Of a stretch of DNA of 64,000 bases, positions 53,404-61,845 are shown one piece after another (within the stretch, counting starts at the first letter, position 1; each line of letters starts with the position of its first letter). Position numbers and translations under genes: made by a program. The DNA is taken from the NCBI GenBank assembly GCA_021737785.1, contig JAIPDI010000024.1, forward strand, positions 1-64,000, written 5' to 3'. The notes below the pieces were generated by a model. The model did no database searches, was not told where the DNA came from, and saw only the letters and a list, made by a program, of their open reading frames with translations. The DNA comes from Deltaproteobacteria bacterium (lineage in GTDB: Bacteria; Desulfobacterota; DSM-4660; Desulfatiglandales; Desulfatiglandaceae).

Positions 53404-55143
53404 GTGGAAGCAGCCATGATTCAGCAGGCACTTATTCTGGGTTTTGAACGGATAGCCGCCTGGTCCGGGCTTCTGGATGAGATTAACGTCTTCCCTGTGG
53501 CCGATGGAGATACCGGACGAAATCTGGTGGTGAGCCTGTCCCCGTTGCGGCAATTGGATACCCACCGGGAAGAGACCGTGCACAGGCTATTGATGTCGGC
53601 CCGTGGGAATTCGGGAAACATCGCGGCCCGGTTTTTTTCAGAGTTTATCCATGCGGATTCGATGGATGCCATCCCCGAGGCAGCCAGGTCGGGGAGGGAT
53701 GCGGCCTGGCAGGCGGTCCATGATCCGGTGCCGGGGACCATGCTCACGATTTTCGACGAGATGGCAGAGGCCCTGGGAAAGGATGGCGTCCGATTGGATG
53801 ACCCGTCTGTAACAGAGCTGGTTTCCCATCTGGAAAGAACCGTACGATCAACGCCTGAACTTCTTCCCAGACTCAGGACGGCCGGGGTGGTGGACTCGGG
53901 CGCCCTTGGAATGTATATTTTCTTTGAAGGATTTTTTGTCAGTCTCAGCAATAAGGCCGCTCAGTTTCAGCCGGTAACCACAACATTCAAAGATATGCTG
54001 AAGGTTTCGGCCGCTTTCAACGAGGACCTGGAAGAGGGGTATTGTGTCGATACGGTCGTTCAGTTGGCCGCCAGAGGTCAAGGGGGCATCAGCAGTTTAT
54101 CCGGCAACCTGGAGAGCATGTTGGTCATCCCCCACGATGATTTCCTGAAGGTCCATTTCCACACCATTGACAGAGAAAAGGTGAGGAAAGAGATAGAGGC
54201 CCTTGGCGATATCGTAGCGTGGTCGGACGATAACCTGGGCACGCAGGTCGCCCGTTTCAGGAACCAGAAGACTTCAAGATGCATCCATATCATGACCGAC
54301 GCGGCCGGTTCTGTTACGCGTGAAGACTCGGATACCCATGACATGACACTCCTTGACAGCTATATCACCGTCGGAGAGAGGTCCCTGCCCGAAACCCTCT
54401 TCTCGCCATCCGAACTCTATAAACGGATGAGAGAAGGCATAAAGGTTTCAACATCCCAGGCATCCATTTTTGAGCGCCACCAGCATTATCAGAGCGTCTT
54501 AAATCAACATGACAGGGTGCTCTACCTCTGCGTCGGGGCGGTCTATACGGGGAATTATGATGTTATCATGGGATGGAAGCAAACCAATGACCCTGATGAC
54601 CGGCTGACGGTGATTGATACGACTGCGGCCTCCGGACGTTTAGGGACCATCGCCCTCTTAACGTCCAGGTTTTCAACCCGGGCAACCGACCCCCATGCGG
54701 TTATCGAGTTTGCAAACAGGGCTGTTGGTGCGTGTGAAGAATATGTCTTCCTCGACAGGCTTCAGTATCTGGCAGCCGGAGGGCGGTTGTCCAAAACGAG
54801 CGCCTTTTTCGGCGATATGCTCCATATGAAGCCGATTATCAGTCCCACGGCCGAAGGGGCAAAGAAGGTCGGGGTGGTAAGGGATCAAAACGATCAGTTG
54901 CAATTTGCCCTCCGGAAGCTTGACGCCTCCATCCGGAAGGGCTCGAAGGCATTTATCATGCTCCAATACTCCGACAACAGATCGTGGGTGGAGGAGACGG
55001 TTATGGAAGAGATCAAAACGCGCTACCCTTTTGCCGAAATCATGCTGCGACCCCTCTCCTTGACCTCCGGCGCACACATGGGGCCGGGAACATGGGCGGT
55101 AGCTTTCCTGCCATGGGATGCCATGGCCATGGATAAGGGGTGA
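53404..55143 (+). CDS. Fused fatty-acid kinase: FakA + DegV/FakB in one chain
   Basis: A 579-residue protein. Residues 1-185 are the DhaL/FakA kinase domain: NVFPVADGDTGRN (28-40), ARGNSGN (66-72) and AGVVDSGALG (160-169). Residues about 190-285 are the FakA middle domain, with Cys214 and His251/His253 (HFH) matching its zinc-site pattern. Residues 293-575 are DegV: TSQAS (350-354) and LQYLAAGGRLSK. In Gram-positives FakA phosphorylates fatty acids held by a separate FakB (DegV). Here both are joined. The GTG start (53404) or ATG (53416) is uncertain. Product would be acyl-phosphate. Confidence 0.85.
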   Translation: MEAAMIQQALILGFERIAAWSGLLDEINVFPVADGDTGRNLVVSLSPLRQLDTHREETVHRLLMSARGNSGNIAARFFSEFIHADSMDAIPEAARSGRDAAWQAVHDPVPGTMLTIFDEMAEALGKDGVRLDDPSVTELVSHLERTVRSTPELLPRLRTAGVVDSGALGMYIFFEGFFVSLSNKAAQFQPVTTTFKDMLKVSAAFNEDLEEGYCVDTVVQLAARGQGGISSLSGNLESMLVIPHDDFLKVHFHTIDREKVRKEIEALGDIVAWSDDNLGTQVARFRNQKTSRCIHIMTDAAGSVTREDSDTHDMTLLDSYITVGERSLPETLFSPSELYKRMREGIKVSTSQASIFERHQHYQSVLNQHDRVLYLCVGAVYTGNYDVIMGWKQTNDPDDRLTVIDTTAASGRLGTIALLTSRFSTRATDPHAVIEFANRAVGACEEYVFLDRLQYLAAGGRLSKTSAFFGDMLHMKPIISPTAEGAKKVGVVRDQNDQLQFALRKLDASIRKGSKAFIMLQYSDNRSWVEETVMEEIKTRYPFAEIMLRPLSLTSGAHMGPGTWAVAFLPWDAMAMDKG

Positions 55144-55153
55144 AACATCGCCG

Positions 55154-56044
55154 GTGCAAAAATGGTTTTACGAGGTTGTCACGTCACTGTCCAAAACAGC
55201 TCCGCCATGGGTCGTGGAGTTCATGGTCTGGATGGTTTCCACCGGATTTTTCCTCTTTTCTCCCGAAAGAGTTCGGGTCAGCATGCGATTCTATAGAGAA
55301 GTCTTTCCAGACAGCGGCCGGTTTTTTCCGTTAGGGTGTGCATGGAGACAATACCACAATTTTTCACATATTTTTCTCGACCGGCTGCGGCTCCGGAAGC
55401 CGGTGTCCTTGACGTATACCTCCGAAGGGTGGGCAGATCTTGAAGCAGTTCATAAGGAGGGCAAGGGGGGCATTATCCTTATGTCCCATCTGGGAAATTG
55501 GGAGATCGCAGCCCATCTTTTAAAGACGAAAAGCCCTGAAATGAACCTCCTCCTCTATATGGGCGTGAAACAGAAGGATCAAATCGAGCATGTCCAGAAA
55601 CAGAGTTTAACAGAGGGGGGCGTGAAGATTGTCGGCATAGACCAGGATGGAGGCTCACCCTTTGCCATAATTGAAGGCTTGCGCATGTTAAAGGAGGGCG
55701 GATTTGTTTCAATGACCGGCGATGTATTATGGAATCAGGAACAGCGGACGGTCCATGTCCGGTTCCTGGGACACAAGGTCAAATTACCGGCGGCGCCCCA
55801 TATCCTCGCCCTCCTTTCCGGCGCTCCCCTGTTTGTATTTTTCGCATTTCGCGTCGGCAGAGGGGAATACCGCTTTAAGATCATCGGACCGAAATATGTC
55901 AGGATGTCGTCCCGTTCCCGAAGAACCGAGGCAATCCAGGGGTCTGCCCAGGAATACGCCCATCTTCTCGAGCAGGCCCTTTATCAAAGTCCCCTGGAAT
56001 GGTACCATTTTGAACCCTTCCTGGAGCCGCAGGCCTCTCATTAG
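55154..56044 (+). CDS. LpxL/HtrB-like lipid acyltransferase
   Basis: A 296-residue acyltransferase. The catalytic H-x4-E motif is LMSHLGNWEIAAHL, and the basic GVKQKDQ part follows, as in late lipid A acyltransferases that transfer from acyl-ACP. An N-terminal hydrophobic helix (VVEFMVWMVSTGFFLFS) anchors it. The GTG at 55154 is a likely start; an ATG at 55118 would overlap the kinase gene by 26 bases. The acceptor is unknown. Confidence 0.85.
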   Translation: MQKWFYEVVTSLSKTAPPWVVEFMVWMVSTGFFLFSPERVRVSMRFYREVFPDSGRFFPLGCAWRQYHNFSHIFLDRLRLRKPVSLTYTSEGWADLEAVHKEGKGGIILMSHLGNWEIAAHLLKTKSPEMNLLLYMGVKQKDQIEHVQKQSLTEGGVKIVGIDQDGGSPFAIIEGLRMLKEGGFVSMTGDVLWNQEQRTVHVRFLGHKVKLPAAPHILALLSGAPLFVFFAFRVGRGEYRFKIIGPKYVRMSSRSRRTEAIQGSAQEYAHLLEQALYQSPLEWYHFEPFLEPQASH

Positions 56045-56178
56045 CGCGGCTGCAGGAGTGAGGGCTGTGATCTTCAGAGGCGGGATGAGGCGCCGAAAGC
56101 CCTATTCCTTGCGCCCTATGCAGTTCACCTGAAGCCACACGATGTGGAAGAAAGAGATCGTAAAGTGAGATCTGCCAT

Positions 56179-56433
56179 ATGACCCGAGATGAGATACAAT
56201 CCAAGATCCTGGAGATCTTCAAAGAGGAGTTCGAGATCGAAAATCCCGGTCTGAATGATGATTTAGGCGACAAACACGAATTTGACAGTATTGATGCGCT
56301 GGACCTGTTAAGCAGAATTGAGGAGTTTCTCGGTTCAGCGCTTACCCAAAATGAAAAAAAACAGGCCATGAATATTCGAACGATCAACCAGGTCATAGAC
56401 TATGTCGAAATTATGGCCAGGATAAGGACCTGA
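56179..56433 (+). CDS. Acyl carrier protein
   Basis: An 84-residue ACP. The phosphopantetheine Ser is Ser37 in EFDSIDALDL. Helices I-IV and an acidic surface are normal. It is a cluster-specific carrier rather than the main AcpP, judging by its company: ketosynthase, thioesterase, LpxL- and PlsC-type acyltransferases. A 134-base gap precedes it with no feature seen. Confidence 0.92.
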   Translation: MTRDEIQSKILEIFKEEFEIENPGLNDDLGDKHEFDSIDALDLLSRIEEFLGSALTQNEKKQAMNIRTINQVIDYVEIMARIRT

Positions 56434-56680
56434 AGTCACCCCTACGGCCATTCTGTCGCGCGCAATACCGGTAATGTCAGATCGGGAACTGAATTCCAGC
56501 CTCAGCCGTCGCAATAAGATTTTCTCCCCTGGTTCATAGTGATCGCGCGACACGCGTCACAGCGCGTTTTGCCGGAATCTCCATCCCCTGAATGAATCGC
56601 ATTTCATGCTTTTTTCAGGTTTTAATATTCAGGTTTTTGATCATCAATCGACAATCTACAGACGAATAATAGGAACTGCC

Positions 56681-57916
56681 ATGGAAAGAAGGGTGGTAAT
56701 TACGGGCGCGGCTGCAATAACGCCTATCGGCCATCAGAAAGATGAGATTGTTGACAGTCTCGTAAATGGGAAGTCAGGAGTAGCCACCCTGCTGGAGGAC
56801 GGCCTGCTGTCCGACCGTATCCATTCAAAGGTTTTCGGAACAGTGAACTACCCCATTGCCTATGATTTTGAGCGAAAATTCCGTAAGACCATGGGACCGG
56901 TGTCCTTCTATGCCTGCCAGGTGGCAAAGGAGGCCATTGAGGCCGCGGGAATGGACCCAGGGATGCTCTCTTCCGGTCGCGTAGGGGTTGCATTCAGCTC
57001 CACCCACGGAAGCCCGACGGTTCAAAGGTCTATCTATAAGCATTTTTTCAGCAAATCCCAATCGCAGTTTTCATCCATAGGCGCGGTGGACTATCTCAAA
57101 TCCATGGTTCATACCACTGCGGTGAACATCACCAAGATGTTCGGGATCACCGGAAGGGTAATCGCCTCCTCCACCGCCTGTACCACCAGCAGTCAGTCCA
57201 TCGGTTTCGGCTACGAGACGATCAAATTCGGGATGCAGGACGCCATGATTTGCGGGGGCGCGGATGAATATGATACGACCACGGTTGCCGTCTTTGACAA
57301 CCTCCTTGCGTGTTCCACCGATTTTAACGCGACCCCCCATCGAACGCCCCGGCCGTTCGATATCAGAAGAGACGGTCTTGTGGTGGGTGAAGGCGCAGGG
57401 GCCGTCATATTAGAGGAATACGAAATGGCCAAGAGGCGGGGCGCTGACATACTGGGAGAGGTGGTTGGGTTCGGGTGCAATAATAATGGCGGAGACCTGA
57501 TCCTGCCGAGTCAGGATGGCATTGCCCGGGTCATCCGGCTGGGGCTGGAAAATGCCGCGATCAGCCCTGACCAGGTTGATTTTGTAAGCGCCCACGCCAC
57601 TGCCACCGTGATCGGAGACATTATGGAGGCCAGGGCGATTCACGGCGTATACGGCGATCATCCGTATGTTACGGGGTTAAAAGGGTACATGGGCCATACC
57701 ATGGCCTCTTGCGGAGTCATCGAGACGATCATCACCCTTTATATGATGGAACAGGGCATCATCGCCCCTACGCTGAATCTGGAGGAGATAGATGAAAGAT
57801 GTTCCATGATCCGGCATGCCGTAAGACTCCATGAACTTCCCATCAAGGTCGCCGCTGTTGAGAACTTTGCCTTCGGCGGCGTGAACACCAGTCTGATTAT
57901 CAAGAAGTTCGAGTGA
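56681..57916 (+). CDS. Beta-ketoacyl-ACP synthase (FabF-like)
   Basis: A 411-residue ketosynthase. The active Cys167 lies in ASSTACTTSSQSIG, with His of SAHATATVIGD and of GYMGHTMASCG completing the C-H-H triad of chain-elongating enzymes. The ATG at 56681 has AGGA 6 bases upstream; the longer ORF is unsupported. It elongates acyl chains on the neighbouring ACP. No chain-length factor or dehydratase is adjacent. Confidence 0.93.
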   Translation: MERRVVITGAAAITPIGHQKDEIVDSLVNGKSGVATLLEDGLLSDRIHSKVFGTVNYPIAYDFERKFRKTMGPVSFYACQVAKEAIEAAGMDPGMLSSGRVGVAFSSTHGSPTVQRSIYKHFFSKSQSQFSSIGAVDYLKSMVHTTAVNITKMFGITGRVIASSTACTTSSQSIGFGYETIKFGMQDAMICGGADEYDTTTVAVFDNLLACSTDFNATPHRTPRPFDIRRDGLVVGEGAGAVILEEYEMAKRRGADILGEVVGFGCNNNGGDLILPSQDGIARVIRLGLENAAISPDQVDFVSAHATATVIGDIMEARAIHGVYGDHPYVTGLKGYMGHTMASCGVIETIITLYMMEQGIIAPTLNLEEIDERCSMIRHAVRLHELPIKVAAVENFAFGGVNTSLIIKKFE

Positions 57917-57922
57917 GGCGGG

Positions 57923-58693
57923 ATGCGGCGCTCTTTCAGCCATATGAAATCCGTCGCAGATGTCGTCATCACCGCGATTCTCTGGAGTTATTTCATCTTC
58001 AGCTACCTGGTCTTTTTTTCATTGTGCTATTTCGCCGCATTTCTGTTTGCAAAAAACCGCGAAACCGCTTTCCAGCGTGTCAACCACCTTTATTACAAAA
58101 GCTTCTTTTTCTTTGTCCGATCTATGGTGCCCGGCCTTAACTTCAGTATCCAGGAGGAGATCTTTACCATCCGCGCTTCGGTGATTGTGTGCAACCACCT
58201 CTCCTATCTTGATCCGATTCTCTTGATCTCCATATTTGAAAAGCACAAAACCGTCGTGAAAAACATCTTTTTCAAAGTGCCGATATTCGGCTGGGTCCTG
58301 AAGACCGCCGGCTACCTCCCCGCCGCCGCCGCCGGGGTCATGGCCCCTTTGATGATGAAACAGATGAACGACCTGCAGGGCTATCTATCGTCAGGGGGAA
58401 ATTTTTTCATTTTTCCGGAGGGGACCCGGAGCCGTGACGGCACACTCGGCCGTTTTAATGAAGGGGCATTTAAGATCGCCAAGCGATGCAATGCCCCCAT
58501 TCAGGTGGTGTCGATCCGGAACACGCAGAGACTTTTTCCCCCGGACCGGTTTCTTTTCAATACATGTGTAAAAAACACCATCGACGTTCGCCTGGTGGGA
58601 ACCATTGAACCCGACGATCGGGCAGGAGGATTTTCCACCTCAGAAATGAAGGAGGAGGCATGGTCCCTCTTGAATAACAGCCTGAACAGCTGA
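57923..58693 (+). CDS. PlsC-like 1-acylglycerol-phosphate acyltransferase
   Basis: A 256-residue membrane acyltransferase. H-x4-D motif NHLSYLDPI, FPEGTRSRDG, and a hydrophobic N-terminal helix (VVITAILWSYFIFSYLVFFSL). It transfers an acyl chain to a glycerolipid-like acceptor. It is six bases from the ketosynthase gene, so coupled with it. The exact acceptor is not evident. Confidence 0.87.
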   Translation: MRRSFSHMKSVADVVITAILWSYFIFSYLVFFSLCYFAAFLFAKNRETAFQRVNHLYYKSFFFFVRSMVPGLNFSIQEEIFTIRASVIVCNHLSYLDPILLISIFEKHKTVVKNIFFKVPIFGWVLKTAGYLPAAAAGVMAPLMMKQMNDLQGYLSSGGNFFIFPEGTRSRDGTLGRFNEGAFKIAKRCNAPIQVVSIRNTQRLFPPDRFLFNTCVKNTIDVRLVGTIEPDDRAGGFSTSEMKEEAWSLLNNSLNS

Positions 58694-58710
58694 ATCCGCA
58701 TAGCCGAATC

Positions 58711-58782
58711 TCAATCCCTCAATCCCTCAATCCCTCAATTCCTCAATTCCTCAATTCCTCAATTCCTCAATTCCTCAATTCC
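58711..58782. repeat. Octamer tandem repeat between converging arms
   Basis: Nine uninterrupted 8-bp units: three TCAATCCC and six TCAATTCC. The array runs into the radical SAM gene: its TGA stop (58775-58777) lies inside the last unit. The same type of spacer, more degenerate, occurs at 19757-19930, 25075-25185 and elsewhere. Confidence 0.9.
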
Positions 58783-60040
58783 TCGCTTCTCTGCCGAAGG
58801 CACGGGAGACAAGATCTCTTCTCCTCGGCTGGTAGGTCTGGTCGGCCGCTTCTTTTTCCGTGACCTTCCGGAGCAGTTTAAACATCCTGAATTCCTGCGA
58901 CTCATCCCTGTAAAACCTGTCCCAACCGAAATAGAACAGCTCCTGAAGCCTTTCAGGCGTCATGTGCCTGGGATGAAATACGACCCTGTCCGCGGTGTAA
59001 TCCTCCCAGTCATGGGAAAAAATCCTGTTCTGGCTGCTGAGATCCTCAAAGGCCTTTGTATGGGGAAACGGCACAAGCACCGTAAATTCCGCCATATCCA
59101 GGTCGATCTCCAGGAGGAAATCTATCAGCCGCTTAATAAAGTCTTCCGTGTGGTTGTCCAGCCCGAGAAGGATGCTTCCTTCAATGCCGATCCCATGGTC
59201 TTTGTAGCGTCTGATTCTTTCCCGGATATAGTCCGATGTATCAAAAATTGTCTGATACACGTACCAGGCGCCTGCCTGGGCTGCCAGGTCCAGGACCTTG
59301 GGATCATCCTCTATGGGATGGCTGCACCACTTCTTTTTCAGCGGTATCATTTCCCGAAACAGGTCCATTTCCCACTCCGTGTTCTGGGCCAGGGAATTGT
59401 CTACGATGAACAACCGGTTATTGTCGATGGCCGCCATCTCTTCTATGGCCTTGTCTATGGGACGCGGTCGAAACTGTCTTCCGCCGAGATAGCTGACGGC
59501 GCAGGGATAACAATTGAAGCGACATCCCCTTGAGGCGTGCACCAGATCCACCATCTGTATGCCCCGATAATTATAAAGATCTCTTTTCAGTATATCCCGC
59601 CGGGCCGTATTGATCATTCCGGTGGGCGGTCTGTCTTCCATATAATCATACACCCTCTCCAACCGGTTGCGGGAAAAGTCTGAAAACACCTTCTCCATCC
59701 GCCCTTCCGCTTCGCCCAGGAAGACGGCGTCGGCGTGATCCAGGGTCTCCTCAGCATGGAGCATCGTAGAGATCCCTCCGAAAATCACCTTGGTGCCCTC
59801 CTTCCTGTATCGGTCCGCGATTTGCCAGCCCCTTTTTACCTGAGCGGTCAGCATCATGGAAATCCCCACAAAGTCGACGGGGTCATCAAAATCGATCGAC
59901 TCCAGATTTTCATCCACAAAATCCACTTCCACATCGGCGGGGAGAGCGCCCGCAAACACCACAGGACCATGCGGCGGCAGGTGAAACTCCGTCTGCCGAT
60001 TGAGTTTTGGCCACTTCGGATAAATCAATTTGAACTTCAT
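58775..60040 (-). CDS. Radical SAM protein of the B12-binding-type family
   Basis: A 421-residue radical SAM enzyme. The cluster motif is C173-R-F-N-C177-Y-P-C180 (C-x3-C-x2-C). The N-terminal 130 residues fit a Rossmann-like B12-binding fold, but the usual D-x-H-x-x-G cobalamin motif was not seen. The start ATG is at 60040 with GGGG 10 bases upstream. It stands on the minus strand with the LolA/lipoprotein genes, separated by 310 bases. A methyl- or lipid-tail modification is a guess. Confidence 0.82.
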   Translation of the reverse strand: MKFKLIYPKWPKLNRQTEFHLPPHGPVVFAGALPADVEVDFVDENLESIDFDDPVDFVGISMMLTAQVKRGWQIADRYRKEGTKVIFGGISTMLHAEETLDHADAVFLGEAEGRMEKVFSDFSRNRLERVYDYMEDRPPTGMINTARRDILKRDLYNYRGIQMVDLVHASRGCRFNCYPCAVSYLGGRQFRPRPIDKAIEEMAAIDNNRLFIVDNSLAQNTEWEMDLFREMIPLKKKWCSHPIEDDPKVLDLAAQAGAWYVYQTIFDTSDYIRERIRRYKDHGIGIEGSILLGLDNHTEDFIKRLIDFLLEIDLDMAEFTVLVPFPHTKAFEDLSSQNRIFSHDWEDYTADRVVFHPRHMTPERLQELFYFGWDRFYRDESQEFRMFKLLRKVTEKEAADQTYQPRRRDLVSRAFGREARN

Positions 60041-60202
60041 ATGGACATGCCCCTTTCGTAACACCATAGCGCTGTAAAAGAAGCCGCATATTGCGCCTTG
60101 AACTCTATTCTCAGAAGGTTGATCCCCTTTATTATCTTATCGCCCAGTTTTCTGTCACAAAAAACAAGAAAATCTCTTTGTAATTCGGTACGCCTATTTC
60201 AT

Positions 60203-60236
60203 TGATTCACACGGAGACACAAAGACACAGAGAAAA
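60203..60236. repeat. Inverted CTCCGTGTGAG-type repeat
   Basis: TGATTCACACGGAGACACAAAGACACAG matches, as a reverse complement, the phrase at 29577-29628 and 39944-39971. Nearby (60300-60316) is a TCCCGCC..GGCGGGA hairpin similar to those at 8733 and 9084. The rest of gap 60041-60350 is otherwise featureless. Confidence 0.5.
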
Positions 60237-60350
60237 ACAAAAATAATTCATTTTAAGGCCCTAAAATAAAACCCCTTTGTGGCTTGGTGGCTTTGTGTGA
60301 GTCCCGCCTGGCGGGATTGGTTGCGGATATCCGCTTTAGATTTATACGCC

Positions 60351-61028
60351 TTATTCCCCCAACTCCCGAACCTCTATAAGGTCCAGGGTCAAGGCATATT
60401 CAGAAGGCCCAAAGGCAGTGAGTTTCAGTCTGGCCGGTATGAGGTCTTGCCTTTCGGCAGGCCCCCGGCGGCCCGGATCTGTTTTGAGGGAACGGATCAG
60501 CCTGGAATCCGAATCGTACTGGCGAATCTCCCAGAGATGATCTTCATGGAGGACAATATCGATTGTCCTGTCCCTGTCTGTCCTGTATCGGCAGACAAAT
60601 GCACCGTCATCGGCGATACCCGATGCGATGAGCGGCCCATCCGGTGGAAAAAATATCAGCTGAATGTCCTCTATGAGGCCCCTGGCAAAATCCATGGCGT
60701 CAAAAGGCGGCATGGCGCGATGGATAGTCATCCGGCCGTCATATCGGGCATCAAAGAGGACGAGCCCTTCGATCGTCATCATCACACACTCTATGGTGCC
60801 GGTTTCAGGGGACAGGGCCGTTACGCCGATCATGACCGCCTCGTGTCCCCCCGGCATTGCAGCCCGAATCGAATGAACAAACTGCCCCGCCCTGTCAGGA
60901 AAAGGGATCTTGCAACGATTGTCGTCCACATCAAGGCTCAGCGGCCGCTCAATAGGCACAGGTCCGGGCAGTCCGGCGCAGGAAATCGCTGAAAAAAGGA
61001 TCATCAGGAGGAGGTAAACAGGTCTCAT
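60351..61028 (-). CDS. Outer-membrane lipoprotein, DUF3261-like
   Basis: A 225-residue lipoprotein. The signal ends at AISC (Cys17), fitting a lipobox. The sequence includes VMMTIEGLVLFDARY and EDHLWEIRQYDSDSRL, which resemble the DUF3261 family found in aryl-polyene gene clusters. It overlaps LolA by four bases (ATGA). Together with LolA it suggests transfer of a lipid-linked product to the outer membrane. The exact role is unknown. Confidence 0.65.
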   Translation of the reverse strand: MRPVYLLLMILFSAISCAGLPGPVPIERPLSLDVDDNRCKIPFPDRAGQFVHSIRAAMPGGHEAVMIGVTALSPETGTIECVMMTIEGLVLFDARYDGRMTIHRAMPPFDAMDFARGLIEDIQLIFFPPDGPLIASGIADDGAFVCRYRTDRDRTIDIVLHEDHLWEIRQYDSDSRLIRSLKTDPGRRGPAERQDLIPARLKLTAFGPSEYALTLDLIEVRELGE

Positions 61029-61645
61029 GAAATGTCCTTGAAAAGGGCCTCTTCTATCTCCTTGTTTATGTCGGTATTGAGGAACTCAAGCCGGGTAAAG
61101 GAATCCGAATCTTCGTAAATTTCAACCGATTCGATGATTCCGGGGGTTTCGGAAAGATTCAGATCAATATGTTGGATCATCTTGGAGAAGCCTTTTTCCT
61201 TAGGCGTCAAAACGATCCTGCGTCCGTCCTTCAGGACGGCGTCAAAGGCCGGGTCATCGGAAAAACGGCCCCCAAGCCAGAGGGCAATCTCCTGAAGTAT
61301 GATCTGCATCCCTTTGGGATCCATTCGCGAGTCTTCCATGAGGCCGCCGCCGGTTTCCGTGTAACCCCTCATTCTCCCCTTGTGCATCAGCAAGATGCTC
61401 CTCACGGGAGAGGTGTATTCCCACCGGAGGGAATCCGGCGCCTGATAGTAAAAAACCCCCTTGGAGATGAATGGTCTCGAAAGGATACTCAGATGTTTCT
61501 CCTGCACAAAATCCGCCCTGATCGTCCGGATCGTCCCGGTCGCCCCCCGGATCCCTTCCCAGGTGTCGGCCCATCCCAGACATATGCCGGCTGTCACCAG
61601 CACCAGAATAACCGAAAAAAAACGGCACACGCCCCTCTTCATCAT
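61025..61645 (-). CDS. LolA-like outer-membrane lipoprotein carrier
   Basis: A 206-residue periplasmic protein with a signal peptide (about 24 residues). LolA features: IRADFVQEKHLSILSRPFISKGVFYYQAPDSLRWEYTSPV and the later TRLEFLNTDINKEI strand. A LolA paralogue beside a DUF3261-like lipoprotein is typical of aryl-polyene-type loci, where it carries the lipid product or a lipoprotein. Start 61645 is chosen to give a proper signal. Confidence 0.82.
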   Translation of the reverse strand: MMKRGVCRFFSVILVLVTAGICLGWADTWEGIRGATGTIRTIRADFVQEKHLSILSRPFISKGVFYYQAPDSLRWEYTSPVRSILLMHKGRMRGYTETGGGLMEDSRMDPKGMQIILQEIALWLGGRFSDDPAFDAVLKDGRRIVLTPKEKGFSKMIQHIDLNLSETPGIIESVEIYEDSDSFTRLEFLNTDINKEIEEALFKDIS

Positions 61646-61671
61646 TCCGATTCCACCTCTGTCACGACCCA

Positions 61672-61845
61672 AAGACCTGACTGCCGCAACCAAAAAGTGT
61701 CACACAAAGCCGCTAAGCCACGAAATTTCTTGTTTAAAGGTTCTGGACGAATAACGCGCAATTAAAACTTCTTAGCGTCCTTGGCGTCTTGGCGGTTCCC
61801 CAGAACTTCCCTGCAAATTGTGCAGAAGCCTCAACCAAAGATGCT
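61672..61845 (+). repeat. Dispersed ~125-bp repeat, interrupted copy
   Basis: Left part (GACCTGACTGCCGCAACCAAAAAGTG, 61672-61698) and right part (about 61800-61845, ending CCAACCAAAGATGCTAAG-like) match the repeat family. Between them is about 100 bases of a different repeat type (CACAAAGCCGCTAAGCCACG and CTTAGCGTCCTTGGCGTCTTGGCGG). It lies upstream of LolA and downstream of FabG. Confidence 0.5.

Noticed and set aside
58711-58782. CRISPR array
   Set aside because: The units are only 8 bp, contiguous, with no spacers and no cas genes.
60040-60067. Upstream ATG of the radical SAM gene
   Set aside because: The ATG at 60040 has a GGGG site and matches the family start; the extension has none.
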